Source: Mycolicibacterium wolinskyi (GTDB taxonomy: Bacteria; Actinomycetota; Actinomycetes; Mycobacteriales; Mycobacteriaceae). Taken from it: DNA of 64,000 nucleotides. The notes below the pieces were generated by a model. The model was not told where the DNA came from. It made no database searches and saw only the letters and a program-made list of their open reading frames with translations. Below, in pieces: positions 51,135 to 60,392 of the stretch (position 1 is the first letter of the stretch; each line of letters starts with the position of its first letter). The stretch spans positions 62,001-126,000 of the forward strand of contig NZ_LQQA01000031.1 in assembly GCF_002101965.1 (NCBI RefSeq), in the 5' to 3' direction. The translations under genes and the position numbers were made by a program.

Positions 51135-52688
51135 ATGGCAGATTACATAGGCGCTTTGGATCAAGGGACCTCCAGCACGCGCTTCGTGATCTTCGACCGC
51201 GGCGGAACACCGATGGTGATGCGACAACGCGAGCACCGCCAACTACTACCCGGACCGGGACTGGTCGAGCACGACGCGACCGAGATCTGGCACAACACCC
51301 GGCAGGTGATATCCGAAGCACTGGCCGCCGCAGGCCTGACCGGAACCGACCTAGCCGCTCTCGGCGTCACCAACCAGCGCGAGACCGCTGTGGCGTGGAA
51401 TCGGTCGACCGGCCGCCCGTTCGGCACCGCACTCGTGTGGCAGGACACTCGGACGGCCACCCGGATGCAGCAGATGGCCGAGAGCGATCTGGCGACCGGC
51501 ATCCGGCACCGCACAGGCCTCACGCCATCGGCATACTTCTCGGCCAGCAAGTTCGCTTGGATGCTGCGCACCGATGAAACACTGGCCTCTGCAGTCGAAT
51601 CCGGTGAGGCGCTGTTCGGAACCATCGACTCCTGGCTAGTGTGGAACCTCACCGGAGGCCCACACGGCGGAGTACACGCCACCGACGTCACCAATGCAAG
51701 TCGCACCATGCTGATGGACCTTGAGACCTTGTCCTGGGACCGCGATCTGTTGGAGTTGTTCGGATTGCCGGACAACGCGCTGCCGAATATCGCCGCATCG
51801 GCAGACCCCGACGGGTTCGGACGAACATCGGCCAGCGGACCGCTCGGCGCGCGGGTGCCCATCGCCGCGGTCCTGGGTGATCAACAGGCTGCCCTGGTCG
51901 GGCAGGCCTGCTTCGACCCTGGCGAAACCAAGACGACATACGGCACCGGCAACTTCGTCCTGGTCAATACCGGTCACGACATCGTCCGCACCGACGGTGG
52001 GCTGCTGTCCACAGTCGGTTACCAGTTGAGCGGCGACAAACCGGTCTACGCGTTGGAAGGTGCTGTTGCGTATGCCGGTTCGACCATCCAGTGGCTTCGT
52101 GACGAGATCGGGATAATCGCGACCGCGGACGACTCCGAGCGGATCGCTCGAGCGGTGAGCGACAACGGCGGTGTCTATCTGGTGCCGGCGTTCTCGGGCC
52201 TGTTCTCGCCGCACTGGCGTCCGGACGCCCGCGGGGTCATCGTCGGGTTGAGCAGGAATAGCACGTCCGGACATCTCGTGCGTGCGGCTTTGGAGAGCAT
52301 CTGTTTCCAGACCTGCGACGTGCTCGAAGCAATCGAGACCGCGTGCGGGCGGAACGTGACCGCCATGAAGGTCGACGGGGGCGTCACCGTCAACGAGCTG
52401 TGTATGCAGATGCAGGCAGATCTGCTTGGCGTTCCCGTGCACCGGCCGGCGATCCCCGAGACGACGGCGGTCGGCGCCGCGTATGCAGCCGGCCTAGCTG
52501 TCGGAATCTGGCCGGATACTGCTGCGCTGCAGGCGATGTGGTCGGCGGCGCGCACCTGGACCCCTGAGTGGTCGGCACAGAAGCGCAGCGGCGCGATGCG
52601 GCAGTGGTCCAAGGCTGTCGAGCGGAGCCTGTGCTGGGTGGAAGACGCACAACGGGAGTCGAGGAAGGTCGATACATGCATTCGGTAG
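51135..52688 (+). CDS. glpK: Glycerol kinase
   Basis: A 517-aa FGGY-family kinase that phosphorylates glycerol with ATP. IGALDQGTSSTRFVIFD opens the first domain; TNQRET, VWQDTRT and the GTIDSWLVWNLTGG signature follow; the second signature includes GVYLVPAFSGLFSPHW and MKVDGGVTVNELCMQ. AAGGAGAAG precedes ATG 51135. It overlaps glpD by 13 bases. Confidence 0.93.
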   Translation: MADYIGALDQGTSSTRFVIFDRGGTPMVMRQREHRQLLPGPGLVEHDATEIWHNTRQVISEALAAAGLTGTDLAALGVTNQRETAVAWNRSTGRPFGTALVWQDTRTATRMQQMAESDLATGIRHRTGLTPSAYFSASKFAWMLRTDETLASAVESGEALFGTIDSWLVWNLTGGPHGGVHATDVTNASRTMLMDLETLSWDRDLLELFGLPDNALPNIAASADPDGFGRTSASGPLGARVPIAAVLGDQQAALVGQACFDPGETKTTYGTGNFVLVNTGHDIVRTDGGLLSTVGYQLSGDKPVYALEGAVAYAGSTIQWLRDEIGIIATADDSERIARAVSDNGGVYLVPAFSGLFSPHWRPDARGVIVGLSRNSTSGHLVRAALESICFQTCDVLEAIETACGRNVTAMKVDGGVTVNELCMQMQADLLGVPVHRPAIPETTAVGAAYAAGLAVGIWPDTAALQAMWSAARTWTPEWSAQKRSGAMRQWSKAVERSLCWVEDAQRESRKVDTCIR

Positions 52689-54385
52689 CGCTCAACGAAA
52701 ACCAGCGACAGGCATCGCTTCACACCATGGCGAACCACACCCTCGACCTGCTGGTCATCGGCGCGGGAATCGTGGGTGCCGGTGCGGCGCTCGACGCGGC
52801 GTCCCGGGGCTTGGACGTGGGACTGATCGAGGCGCGTGACATATCGTCGGGGACATCGAGCAGGTCCAGCAAGCTCATCCACGGGGGTCTGCGTTATCTG
52901 GAGATGCTCGAGTTCCGCCTGGTCGGCGAAGCACTGAAGGAACGTGGACTGCTGTTACACGAACTCGCGCCACACCTGGTGCGGCCGGTGCGCTTCCTCT
53001 ATCCCCTCAAACACCGTGGGTGGGAACGGCTTTACACCGGCGCAGGGGTGGCCCTGTATGACACCCTTGCGCTCCTCGGCGGCCGCCGTCTCCCCTTCCA
53101 TCGGCACCTCACCCGCGCGAACGCACTGCGCCAGGCGCCGTCGTTGCGACCCGACAGCCTAGTCGGTGCCTTGCAGTACTACGACGCGCAAGTCGATGAC
53201 GCACGTTTCACGTTGGCAGTCACGCGGACCGCAGCTACATACGGAGCCGCCGTGGCTACCCGAACCGCGGCCACCGAGCTGCTGAGGGAGAACGGCAGAG
53301 TCGTCGGTGCCGTGACAGAAGATCGAATTAACGGGGAGCGCCACCTGATCCGGGCGCGGCAGGTTCTGTTGGCCACCGGCGTATGGTCAGGCGATCTGCT
53401 GATGGACAGTCCCGAGCCCAGCGCTGTCACAGTTCGGGCCAGCAAGGGAATTCACGTCGTGGTACCGGGCGACCGAATCAATTCCGAAACCGGACTGATC
53501 CTACGGACCGCGTTGTCGGTCCTCTTCGTCATCCCGTGGGGCGGCAATTGGTTGATCGGCACGACGGACACGGACTGGAACGGAAACCGCGCCCATCCCG
53601 CTGCCTCCGCCAACGACATCGCCTATCTGCTCGACACGGTGAACTCCGTACTGGCCGAGCCGATCACGCGAGCCGACATCATCGGCGTATTCGCGGGCCT
53701 ACGTCCATTGGTCGCCGGACAGGCCGAACACACCGCGAATTTGTCGCGCGAGCACGTGGTCGCACAACCCGAGCCCGGGCTCACCGTCGTGGCCGGTGGG
53801 AAATACACGACCTATCGGGTGATGGCGAAAGATGCCGTCGATGCCGCCTTTCGGCTCGCCAAACCCCGGGTACCGGAAAGCCGGACGTCGAAGACACCGC
53901 TGGTCGGCGCCCACGGATATCGCGAACTTGCTGACTGCCCACGACTGATCGGCCGCACCTGGAACCTCGATGACGCACAGGTACGCGCACTACTCGGCCG
54001 CTATGGGGCGCTGGCGAGTGAGGTACTCGCGCCGGCCGCGCGGCGACCAGAGCTTCTGCAACCCGTCGATGGCGCACCAACACATCTGGCTGCCGAGATC
54101 GTCTACGCAGTGACCCATGAGGGAGCGCTGCACCTCGAAGATGTCCTCACCCGGCGGACCCACGTTTCGATCGACACGCCCGACCGTGGACTGCTAGCCG
54201 CGTCGCAAGTGGCCGATCTGATGGCCGCGGAGCTCAGGTGGGATGCGCGGCGACGGAACCGCGAGATTGCGCACTACCGGACTCGGGTCGAGGCCGAACT
54301 CGCCAGTCAAGCAGCGGCCGACGACGCCAGTGCGAACCAACTACGCAGCTCCGTCACCGACGTCACCGTCGTCACCCCAGGCTGA
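52676..54385 (+). CDS. glpD: Glycerol-3-phosphate dehydrogenase (FAD)
   Basis: A 569-aa membrane-associated flavoprotein that oxidises glycerol-3-phosphate to dihydroxyacetone phosphate. The FAD motif GAGIVG is at 29-34, and SSRSSKLIHGGLRYLE, YDAQVDDARFT and GGKYTTYRVMA are conserved GlpD segments. ATG 52676 follows GAGGAAGG. Last gene of the MHS-sulfatase-DUF202-glp operon. It delivers electrons to the menaquinone pool. Confidence 0.92.
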   Translation: MHSVALNENQRQASLHTMANHTLDLLVIGAGIVGAGAALDAASRGLDVGLIEARDISSGTSSRSSKLIHGGLRYLEMLEFRLVGEALKERGLLLHELAPHLVRPVRFLYPLKHRGWERLYTGAGVALYDTLALLGGRRLPFHRHLTRANALRQAPSLRPDSLVGALQYYDAQVDDARFTLAVTRTAATYGAAVATRTAATELLRENGRVVGAVTEDRINGERHLIRARQVLLATGVWSGDLLMDSPEPSAVTVRASKGIHVVVPGDRINSETGLILRTALSVLFVIPWGGNWLIGTTDTDWNGNRAHPAASANDIAYLLDTVNSVLAEPITRADIIGVFAGLRPLVAGQAEHTANLSREHVVAQPEPGLTVVAGGKYTTYRVMAKDAVDAAFRLAKPRVPESRTSKTPLVGAHGYRELADCPRLIGRTWNLDDAQVRALLGRYGALASEVLAPAARRPELLQPVDGAPTHLAAEIVYAVTHEGALHLEDVLTRRTHVSIDTPDRGLLAASQVADLMAAELRWDARRRNREIAHYRTRVEAELASQAAADDASANQLRSSVTDVTVVTPG

Positions 54386-54386
54386 A

Positions 54387-55199
54387 CTATGTCAAACCCG
54401 ACTCCGACAAGAACCGCTCGATCTCACCGACCATCCGGTGCCCGTCGAGCAACTCGGGGTCGTTGTGACCGGCTCCCGGCACCACGACCCAACGCTTGGG
54501 TTGGGGCGCAGCCTCGTACAACTGCCTGCTCAGCGCGGTCGGCACGATGTCATCGTGATCGCCGGCGATGACCAGCAGCGGTGCCGGCAGTGACGGGATC
54601 CGCTCGATCGACGGATAGCGGTCCAGCAGAAGGCGCCGCACCGGCAGCCATCGGTAATGGACTGCTGCGACATCGCCGAGCGAGGTGAACGGCGATCGCA
54701 ACACCAACGCGGTCGGCGGCTTTTCGACCGCAAGCCCGAGCGCCACCGCCGCGCCCAGAGATTCACCGAAGTAGGCGACCCGGTCGACACCCGGCTGGGC
54801 CGTCAACCATTTCTGCGCGGCCCGCGCGTCGGCGGCCAGCCCGTCCTCGGTCGGGCGGCCCGGGTTGCCGCCGTAGCCGCGATAGTCGAACAGCAGCACC
54901 GACATCCCCATCCGGTTGAGGGCGACGGCCAGCGGCGCGCGCATCGACCGGTCGCCGCCATTGCCGTTGAACACCAGCACCGCCGACCGCGTCGGTCCCG
55001 GGAAGTACCAGGCTCCCAATCGTTTTCCGTCGGCGGTGGTCAGCTCGACATCCTGGCCGCCCGGCAACACCGTCGCGGCGGACGGGACCGGGCCGGGCGA
55101 CGGGAAGTAGATGAACCACCGCTGCGCGGAAAACAGCACGGCGAGCAGGCCAGTCGTCACGAGCGCGACGATAGCGACGACCGCGAGCCACCGGCGCAT
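54387..55199 (-). CDS. Alpha/beta hydrolase, membrane-anchored
   Basis: A 270-aa BEM46-like serine hydrolase. One N-terminal helix (about 5-25) anchors or exports it. The nucleophile elbow is GESLG, with the acid in AGDHDD and the base in AGHND near the end. Stop lies one base past the glpD stop, convergent. Substrate unknown. Confidence 0.83.
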   Translation of the reverse strand: MRRWLAVVAIVALVTTGLLAVLFSAQRWFIYFPSPGPVPSAATVLPGGQDVELTTADGKRLGAWYFPGPTRSAVLVFNGNGGDRSMRAPLAVALNRMGMSVLLFDYRGYGGNPGRPTEDGLAADARAAQKWLTAQPGVDRVAYFGESLGAAVALGLAVEKPPTALVLRSPFTSLGDVAAVHYRWLPVRRLLLDRYPSIERIPSLPAPLLVIAGDHDDIVPTALSRQLYEAAPQPKRWVVVPGAGHNDPELLDGHRMVGEIERFLSESGLT

Positions 55200-55217
55200 C
55201 AGCCCCGCGGCCGCACC

Positions 55218-56255
55218 TCAGGCGGGGTCATGCTTGAAACTTACCTTCACCACGCCGTGATCTCCGGTGCCGACATCCTTCTGATTGTCGAAGTTGAGGT
55301 GATCGTTGTTGATCACCAGACGGTCGAACAACCAGCGGCGCTTGCGGCTGTTGTCGTAGAACTGCTCGCTGACGAGGACGTGGTCGAGCGATTCACGCAG
55401 ATCCTGGTGCACGTGCGTGTAGTAGACGTCGCGGGTGTCGCGGTACTCCTGCAACGTCTGGGCGGTGTAGAGGCCGACGTCCGCGCCGCCGACTGCCTCG
55501 CCCACGAGATACCGGGGCTGTTCGGTCAGGATGTTCGCAGTATTGCTGTGCTGGCCGTCGTTGATGTCACCCAGCACGATCACCGGAGTCGTGGAGTCCT
55601 TCATGACAGAGGTGAGCATCACCCGCACCGCGGTGGCTTCCGCCGTCCGGCGAATGGTCGAGATCGCCTGCCCCAATGCGGTCTGGTGAGGGCGGTAGAC
55701 GTCCGGGTCGGCATCGAACCAGGCTTCACCGCTGATCGCCGTCGGCAACTTGGACTTCAGATGCACGACATAGATTTCGGTGGCCGGTTCGTCGTCGCGC
55801 AGCTGGACCTGAAAGTTCAGCACCGGCCGGGAGAACCGGTTGATGGTCACGTTGATGCGTGGGGCCTGCGGATCGTTCGCGTCGTCGGAGGACTGCAGCT
55901 TCACCGCGTCGGGAAACTTGTCCTCCCAATGGGGTTCGCCCTTGAGCAATCCCTTGCGCACCAACGCGGCACAGACGATCTTCTTGCCGGTCGCCGGTTT
56001 GGCCAGCACGTCGTAGCGGTCTTTCAACACGCCGCTACCGGCGGCCAGCACCTTCTCCAGCGCCGTTCTGCTCCAGAGTTCCTGCAAGCCGACGATGTCG
56101 GGGTCCAGCGTTTCCAGCTGCCACGCCGTCCACCACGCCTTCTTCTTGAACTGCTCGTCGGTCCATACGGCGCCGCGGTGCATCTCCTTGCCCGCATCCT
56201 GCAGATTGAACAGGTTGAAGGTCGCGACGCTGAATCGCTTGAGGTCCATACTCAT
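55218..56255 (-). CDS. Endonuclease/exonuclease/phosphatase-fold protein
   Basis: A 345-aa EEP-fold metal-dependent hydrolase. VATFNLFNLQD and VGLQELW give the Asn and Glu metal ligands, VIVLGDINDGQHS the central Asp-Asn, SLDHVLVS the Asp-His and GTGDHGVV the terminal Asp-His. It could be a nuclease or a phosphodiesterase. No signal peptide. ATG 56255 or 56249. Confidence 0.83.
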   Translation of the reverse strand: MSMDLKRFSVATFNLFNLQDAGKEMHRGAVWTDEQFKKKAWWTAWQLETLDPDIVGLQELWSRTALEKVLAAGSGVLKDRYDVLAKPATGKKIVCAALVRKGLLKGEPHWEDKFPDAVKLQSSDDANDPQAPRINVTINRFSRPVLNFQVQLRDDEPATEIYVVHLKSKLPTAISGEAWFDADPDVYRPHQTALGQAISTIRRTAEATAVRVMLTSVMKDSTTPVIVLGDINDGQHSNTANILTEQPRYLVGEAVGGADVGLYTAQTLQEYRDTRDVYYTHVHQDLRESLDHVLVSEQFYDNSRKRRWLFDRLVINNDHLNFDNQKDVGTGDHGVVKVSFKHDPA

Positions 56256-56298
56256 TGCCTACCCGCGCCGTCGTCACTCGAGTGCGCGAGAACGGAGC

Positions 56299-56320
56299 GG
56301 TGGAGAAACATTCCTCCACC
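56299..56320 (-). terminator. Possible hairpin terminator after galE
   Basis: GGTGGAG (56299-56305) pairs with CTCCACC (56314-56320) around eight bases, in the gap between galE and the next minus-strand gene. No T run is seen. Confidence 0.4.
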
Positions 56321-56343
56321 CGCGGCGTGCTGTTCACCCGGCG

Positions 56344-57375
56344 CTAACCGCGCAGCGGGGCGAACGCGAACTCCGTCAGCCCGTCACGGGGATCCACTGC
56401 GGCCCGGAAGCCGAGGACTTCGGCGGCGCGCGCCGGATCGGCCACGATGTGGCGGACGTCGCCGGTGCGGTACTGGCCGGTGACGACGGGTGCGGGCGCG
56501 CCACGCACCTCACACAGTTGTGTGGCCACGTCCATGATCGAGATCGGCCGGCCCGAGCACACGTTGAACGCGTTGAACCCGTCCATGGTGGCCTCGACCG
56601 CGGCAACGTTCGCCGCCGCGACGTCGTCGACATGGACGAAATCGCGCATCTGCCCCCCGTCTTCGAAAACCCTTGGCACATCGCCGGATTCCAGCTCCGA
56701 CCGGAAGATCGCGGCCACCCCCGAATACGGCGTGTCGCGCGGCATCCCCGGGCCGTACACGTTGTGGTAACGCAACGCGACGACCGATGCGCGGGCGGCA
56801 TCCGACCAGGCCAGCGCGTAGTGTTCCTGCGCGGTCTTGCTCGCCGCGTAGAGACTACGCGGGCGCAGCGGAGCGTCCTCGCCGACCAGCCGCCACCGCA
56901 ACGGTTCCCCGCCGACGGGGCAACGATGTTCGAACACACCGTTGTCCAGATCCGTGCGTGACCGCGGCAGTGGTTCGACCGGGCCGTGCGAGGGGCAGTC
57001 GTAGCCGCCCTGCCCGTAGACGACCATCGACGACGCCAACACCAGTCGCGCGCAACCGGTTTCGAACATCTCGGCGAGCAGCACTGCGCTGCCGAAGTCA
57101 TTGTGGCTGGCGTAGGACGGCGCGTCGGCCGCATTCACCCCGGCCCCCACCACCGCGGCCTGGTGGCACACGACATCGACGCCCTCCAGCAGCGGGGCCA
57201 GCGCGGTGGCGTCGCGGATGTCGACCACCTGACAATCGTCGGGCGGCTCGGTGCCGGCACGATGAGCCGCGGCCAGCATCGCGTCGACCGCGATCACCTC
57301 ATGCCCGGCGGTCCGCAGCGCGGCGGCGATACGGGTTCCGATGAACCCGGCCGCACCCGTCAGCAGAACTCTCAC
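56344..57375 (-). CDS. galE3: NAD-dependent epimerase/dehydratase (GalE3/Rv0536 homologue)
   Basis: A 343-aa extended SDR acting on a nucleotide sugar. LLTGAAGFIGTRIA binds NAD; YAASKTAQEHY contains the catalytic Tyr and Lys; NVYGPGMPRDTPYSG is the sugar-binding part. A SMVVYGQGGYDCPSHGP stretch is inserted after the Ser-containing strand. GTG 57375 shares GTGA with the mtnP stop. The order mtnP-galE matches M. tuberculosis Rv0535-Rv0536. Confidence 0.83.
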   Translation of the reverse strand: MRVLLTGAAGFIGTRIAAALRTAGHEVIAVDAMLAAAHRAGTEPPDDCQVVDIRDATALAPLLEGVDVVCHQAAVVGAGVNAADAPSYASHNDFGSAVLLAEMFETGCARLVLASSMVVYGQGGYDCPSHGPVEPLPRSRTDLDNGVFEHRCPVGGEPLRWRLVGEDAPLRPRSLYAASKTAQEHYALAWSDAARASVVALRYHNVYGPGMPRDTPYSGVAAIFRSELESGDVPRVFEDGGQMRDFVHVDDVAAANVAAVEATMDGFNAFNVCSGRPISIMDVATQLCEVRGAPAPVVTGQYRTGDVRHIVADPARAAEVLGFRAAVDPRDGLTEFAFAPLRG

Positions 57376-58148
57376 GGCAACTCGAACGGCAGCTTCACAC
57401 CGTCGTGGGCCAGGCAGTGCGTGCACGTGCGCTCGACCTCGACCGCCTCCAGCGCCTCGTGCACGAGCTTCTTGAACGGCACCATGTTGCGTTCGAACTC
57501 GGCGAACACATCGACAGTCGTCACACCCGAACCGGCCTCGATACCCGCATCCAGATCGGTGACCAAAGCGATTGATGCATAACACATCTCGAGTTCGCGA
57601 GCGAGAACAGCCTCGGGATATCCGGTCATGTTCACCAACGTGAAGCCCTGGCTCGCGAACCAGCGGCTCTCCGCGCGGGTGGAGAACCGCGGCCCCTGGA
57701 TCACCACCATCGTGCCGCCGTCGACGACATCGGGCAGACCGGCCGCGGCGGCGCGCAGCGACGGGCAGTACGGATCGGCGAAGCCGACGTGGATGCCCCC
57801 GGAGTCGAAATACGTGTCGCTGCGGCCTCTGGTGCGGTCGACGAGTTGGTCGGGCACCACCATCGCGCCCGGGCCGAGCTCGGCGGTCAGACTGCCGACC
57901 GCGCACGGGCCGAAGATCCGCCGCACCCCGAGCGCACGCAACGCCCACATGTTGGCGCGGTACGGCACGGTGTGCGGTGAGTATTCGTGCTTCACCCCGT
58001 GTCGAGGCAGAAACGCCACCTCGTGCTCGCCCACCGTGCCGACGGTGACCGGTGCGCTCGGTACGCCGTAGGGGGTGTCGAGGTTGATGGTCCTGGCGTC
58101 GGACCCGAAGAACGAATAGAAACCGCTACCGCCGATGACTCCGAGCAT
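57372..58148 (-). CDS. mtnP: 5'-methylthioadenosine phosphorylase
   Basis: A 258-aa purine nucleoside phosphorylase-family enzyme (Rv0535, also named pnp). It splits methylthioadenosine with phosphate. VIGGSGFYSF, LPRHGVKHEYSPH, QGPRFSTRAE and NMTGYPEAVLARELEMCYA are MTAP/PNP family segments; a C-terminal CTHC pair is present. ATG 58148. Coupled to galE. Confidence 0.9.
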   Translation of the reverse strand: MLGVIGGSGFYSFFGSDARTINLDTPYGVPSAPVTVGTVGEHEVAFLPRHGVKHEYSPHTVPYRANMWALRALGVRRIFGPCAVGSLTAELGPGAMVVPDQLVDRTRGRSDTYFDSGGIHVGFADPYCPSLRAAAAGLPDVVDGGTMVVIQGPRFSTRAESRWFASQGFTLVNMTGYPEAVLARELEMCYASIALVTDLDAGIEAGSGVTTVDVFAEFERNMVPFKKLVHEALEAVEVERTCTHCLAHDGVKLPFELP

Positions 58149-58154
58149 GCAGCG

Positions 58155-58370
58155 TTATTCGGTCTCGTCCTCGAGTTGCGCCTCACGGGCTTTTCGGGCG
58201 CTGTCCCGGATTTCGAAGACATCCGTCGCCAGACCACCGATTGCCGACGCCACGTCCTTCACCGCGGTGGTGATGATCGTGGCGACCTCCCCCACCGTCG
58301 AGGCCACCGCCTCGACGGACTCCTGCAGCACATCTTTACCGATCTCGGTCTTGCTGAGCTGGTCCTTCAT
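58155..58370 (-). CDS. Small acidic helical protein
   Basis: A 71-aa protein with no recognised family. The sequence is a run of amphipathic helix with Val/Ala/Thr-rich repeats (VASTVGEVATIITTAVKDVA) and a charged end. It starts at ATG 58370, divergent from menA, and ends six bases before mtnP. Composition suggests a membrane-surface or coiled helix, like stress-related small proteins. The reading is supported by spacing and codon composition only. Confidence 0.6.
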   Translation of the reverse strand: MKDQLSKTEIGKDVLQESVEAVASTVGEVATIITTAVKDVASAIGGLATDVFEIRDSARKAREAQLEDETE

Positions 58371-58417
58371 GAGGCTCAGTGTAGGTCGGCTCATACCCCG
58401 GCTCATACGATGGCGGC

Positions 58418-59296
58418 GTGGCCAGTTTCGCGCAGTGGATCGAGGGAGCCCGTCCACGCACATTGCCCAACGCGATATCGCCGGTGATAGCCGGGACCGG
58501 CGCGGCCGCCTGGCTGGGCGCGGCGGTGTGGTGGAAGGCGTTGCTGGCACTGGTGGTCGCGCTGGCATTGATCGTCGGCGTCAACTACGCCAACGACTAC
58601 TCCGACGGCATCCGCGGCACCGACGACGTGCGGTCGGGGCCGTTGCGGCTGGTCGGCTCGCGGTTGGCGTCACCGCGCGCGGTGTTGACCGCGGCACTGC
58701 TGAGCCTGGGCGTCGGCGCCGTGGCCGGCCTCGTGCTGGCCGCGGTGAGCGCGCCATGGCTGATCGTCGTCGGGGCGGTGTGCATCGCGGGAGCCTGGTT
58801 GTACACCGGAGGCAAGAAGCCCTACGGGTATCTGGGTCTCGGCGAGGTCGCGGTGTTCATCTTCTTCGGCCTGGTCGCGGTACTGGGTACGCAGTACACG
58901 CAGGCGCTGCGCATCGACTGGGTCGGCGTGGTGGCCGCGGTGGTCATGGGTTCGCTGTCGTCGGCGGTCCTCGTGGCCAACAACCTGCGCGACATCCCCA
59001 CCGACGCGCAATCCGGCAAGATCACGCTCGCGGTACGCCTCGGCGACGCCCGCACCAGGGTGTTGTTCCAGGTGCTGATGGCAATTGCATTCGTGCTGAC
59101 GTTGGTGCTGATCGCCGCCACCCCGTGGTGTGCAGTCGGCCTGCTGGCCCTGCCTCTTGCGCTGCGGGCGATCCGGCCGGTGCGCACGGGCCTCGGCGGG
59201 GCGGCGCTGATTCCCGTGCTGCGCGACACCGGGCTGACGATGTTGGTGTGGGCCGTTGCGGTGGGTGTGGCACTCGGAGTGGCCGGCGGCTTCTAG
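58418..59296 (+). CDS. menA: 1,4-dihydroxy-2-naphthoate polyprenyltransferase MenA
   Basis: A 292-aa integral-membrane UbiA-family prenyltransferase that joins a polyprenyl chain to the naphthoate headgroup in menaquinone synthesis. The two Mg-diphosphate motifs are NDYSDGIRG and NNLRDIPTD, and RPRTLPNAISPV is the usual MenA start. About nine membrane helices. GTG 58418; the nearby ATG is out of frame. The stop touches a 60-bp repeat. Confidence 0.93.
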   Translation: MASFAQWIEGARPRTLPNAISPVIAGTGAAAWLGAAVWWKALLALVVALALIVGVNYANDYSDGIRGTDDVRSGPLRLVGSRLASPRAVLTAALLSLGVGAVAGLVLAAVSAPWLIVVGAVCIAGAWLYTGGKKPYGYLGLGEVAVFIFFGLVAVLGTQYTQALRIDWVGVVAAVVMGSLSSAVLVANNLRDIPTDAQSGKITLAVRLGDARTRVLFQVLMAIAFVLTLVLIAATPWCAVGLLALPLALRAIRPVRTGLGGAALIPVLRDTGLTMLVWAVAVGVALGVAGGF

Positions 59297-59297
59297 C

Positions 59298-59357
59298 GCG
59301 AGCAGACGCGCGGGTACCCGAAATCCACCGTTTTGGGGTACTGACGCGTCTGCTCGC
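59298..59357. repeat. 60-bp palindromic repeat, copy 2
   Basis: GCGAGCAGACGC ends with a GGGTACCC/GGGGTAC inner block, one base after the menA stop. It is identical to copy 3 at 60322 at 56 of 60 positions, including the whole centre AAATCCACCGTTTTGGGG. Confidence 0.9.
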
Positions 59358-59436
59358 GGAGTGAGTTTCAGCAGTTATCCACAGATTGCGATTGCCTACT
59401 TATTTTCCGGCGGGTCGGCACGCCACCATCGAACTC

Positions 59437-60315
59437 GTGTTGCTCGACGAGATATTCGCCGCCAACGGCGGGGTGGCGACCACGGCGCAGTTGAGGGCGG
59501 TCATGACCCGCAAGGTCCTCGCGTCGCGGGTACGGTCAGCAACCTTGTTCAAGGTCTGCCGCGGCGTCTATGCACAGCAGCCGCCCGGCTCGTTCGAGCG
59601 ACTCGCGGCATTGGACCTGCTGACGTCGACTTCGATCGTGGCCTGCATGGGCACGGCGGCAGCACTCTATGGTTTCGACACCGAGCGAGACGAGCGCCTT
59701 CACATCCTCGACCCGGGCGTACGGATCCGACCGGACGAGCGCCTGATGGTGCATCAACGCGTCGGAGCACCGTTGCAACGCGTGGCAGGCCGGCTCGCGA
59801 CCTCACCGGCGTGGACAGCTGTAGAGGTCGCACGTGCGCTGCCGAGGCCGCGCGCACTGGCGACGTTGGACGCAGCATTGCGCGTCGGCGCCTGCACCGC
59901 CGCTGAATTGGATGACGCGATCCATGAGCAGAAAGGGCGCAGAGGCATTGTCGCAGTGCGTGATCTGCTGCCCCATGCTGACGGCAGGGCGGAGTCCCCG
60001 ATGGAGAGTGAAATGCGCCTGGTGTTCATCGACTGGAGCGTGCCGATGCCGGAACTGCAGTACGAGATCATCGATCGCGGCGGCAGACGTTGGCGGGTCG
60101 ATTTCGCTTGGCCGAACGCGAAAGTCGCGGCGGAGTACGACAGCGTGGAATGGCACGCCGACCCGCTCGCATTCAAACATGACCGGCTCAAGACCGCGCG
60201 GCTACAGGAATGCGGCTGGACCACTATTCCAGCCGTGATCGACGACATTCGCCGACATCCAGAAGACCTGGTACGAGGCGTCATGCGACAGCTGGACCGG
60301 GCACGAGCAAGTTAA
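59437..60315 (+). CDS. AbiEi-like/DUF559-type protein
   Basis: A 292-aa protein from GTG 59437 (a TTG at 59386 gives 309 aa). The N-terminal part (about 1-60, FAANGGVATTAQLRAV then CRGVYAQQP) resembles the AbiEi antitoxin-type winged helix. The C-terminal part (about 190-290) has the DUF559/Vsr-like nuclease core RRWRVDFAW and AAEYDSVEWH (Asp, then Glu-x-Asp). Such proteins are common in mycobacteria and of unknown role; a toxin partner is not next to it. It sits between two near-identical 60-bp palindromes. Confidence 0.75.
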   Translation: MLLDEIFAANGGVATTAQLRAVMTRKVLASRVRSATLFKVCRGVYAQQPPGSFERLAALDLLTSTSIVACMGTAAALYGFDTERDERLHILDPGVRIRPDERLMVHQRVGAPLQRVAGRLATSPAWTAVEVARALPRPRALATLDAALRVGACTAAELDDAIHEQKGRRGIVAVRDLLPHADGRAESPMESEMRLVFIDWSVPMPELQYEIIDRGGRRWRVDFAWPNAKVAAEYDSVEWHADPLAFKHDRLKTARLQECGWTTIPAVIDDIRRHPEDLVRGVMRQLDRARAS

Positions 60316-60321
60316 CCCATC

Positions 60322-60381
60322 GCGAGCAGACGCGTGGGTACCCGAAATCCACCGTTTTGGGGTACCCACACGTCTGCTCGC
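60322..60381. repeat. 60-bp palindromic repeat, copy 3
   Basis: Same structure and centre as copy 2. It lies six bases past the stop of the DUF559-type gene, in the gap to the convergent Clp-N gene. Arms pair over about 22 bases with few mismatches, so it could also act as a bidirectional terminator. Confidence 0.9.
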
Positions 60382-60392
60382 CGGGAAAGTGA

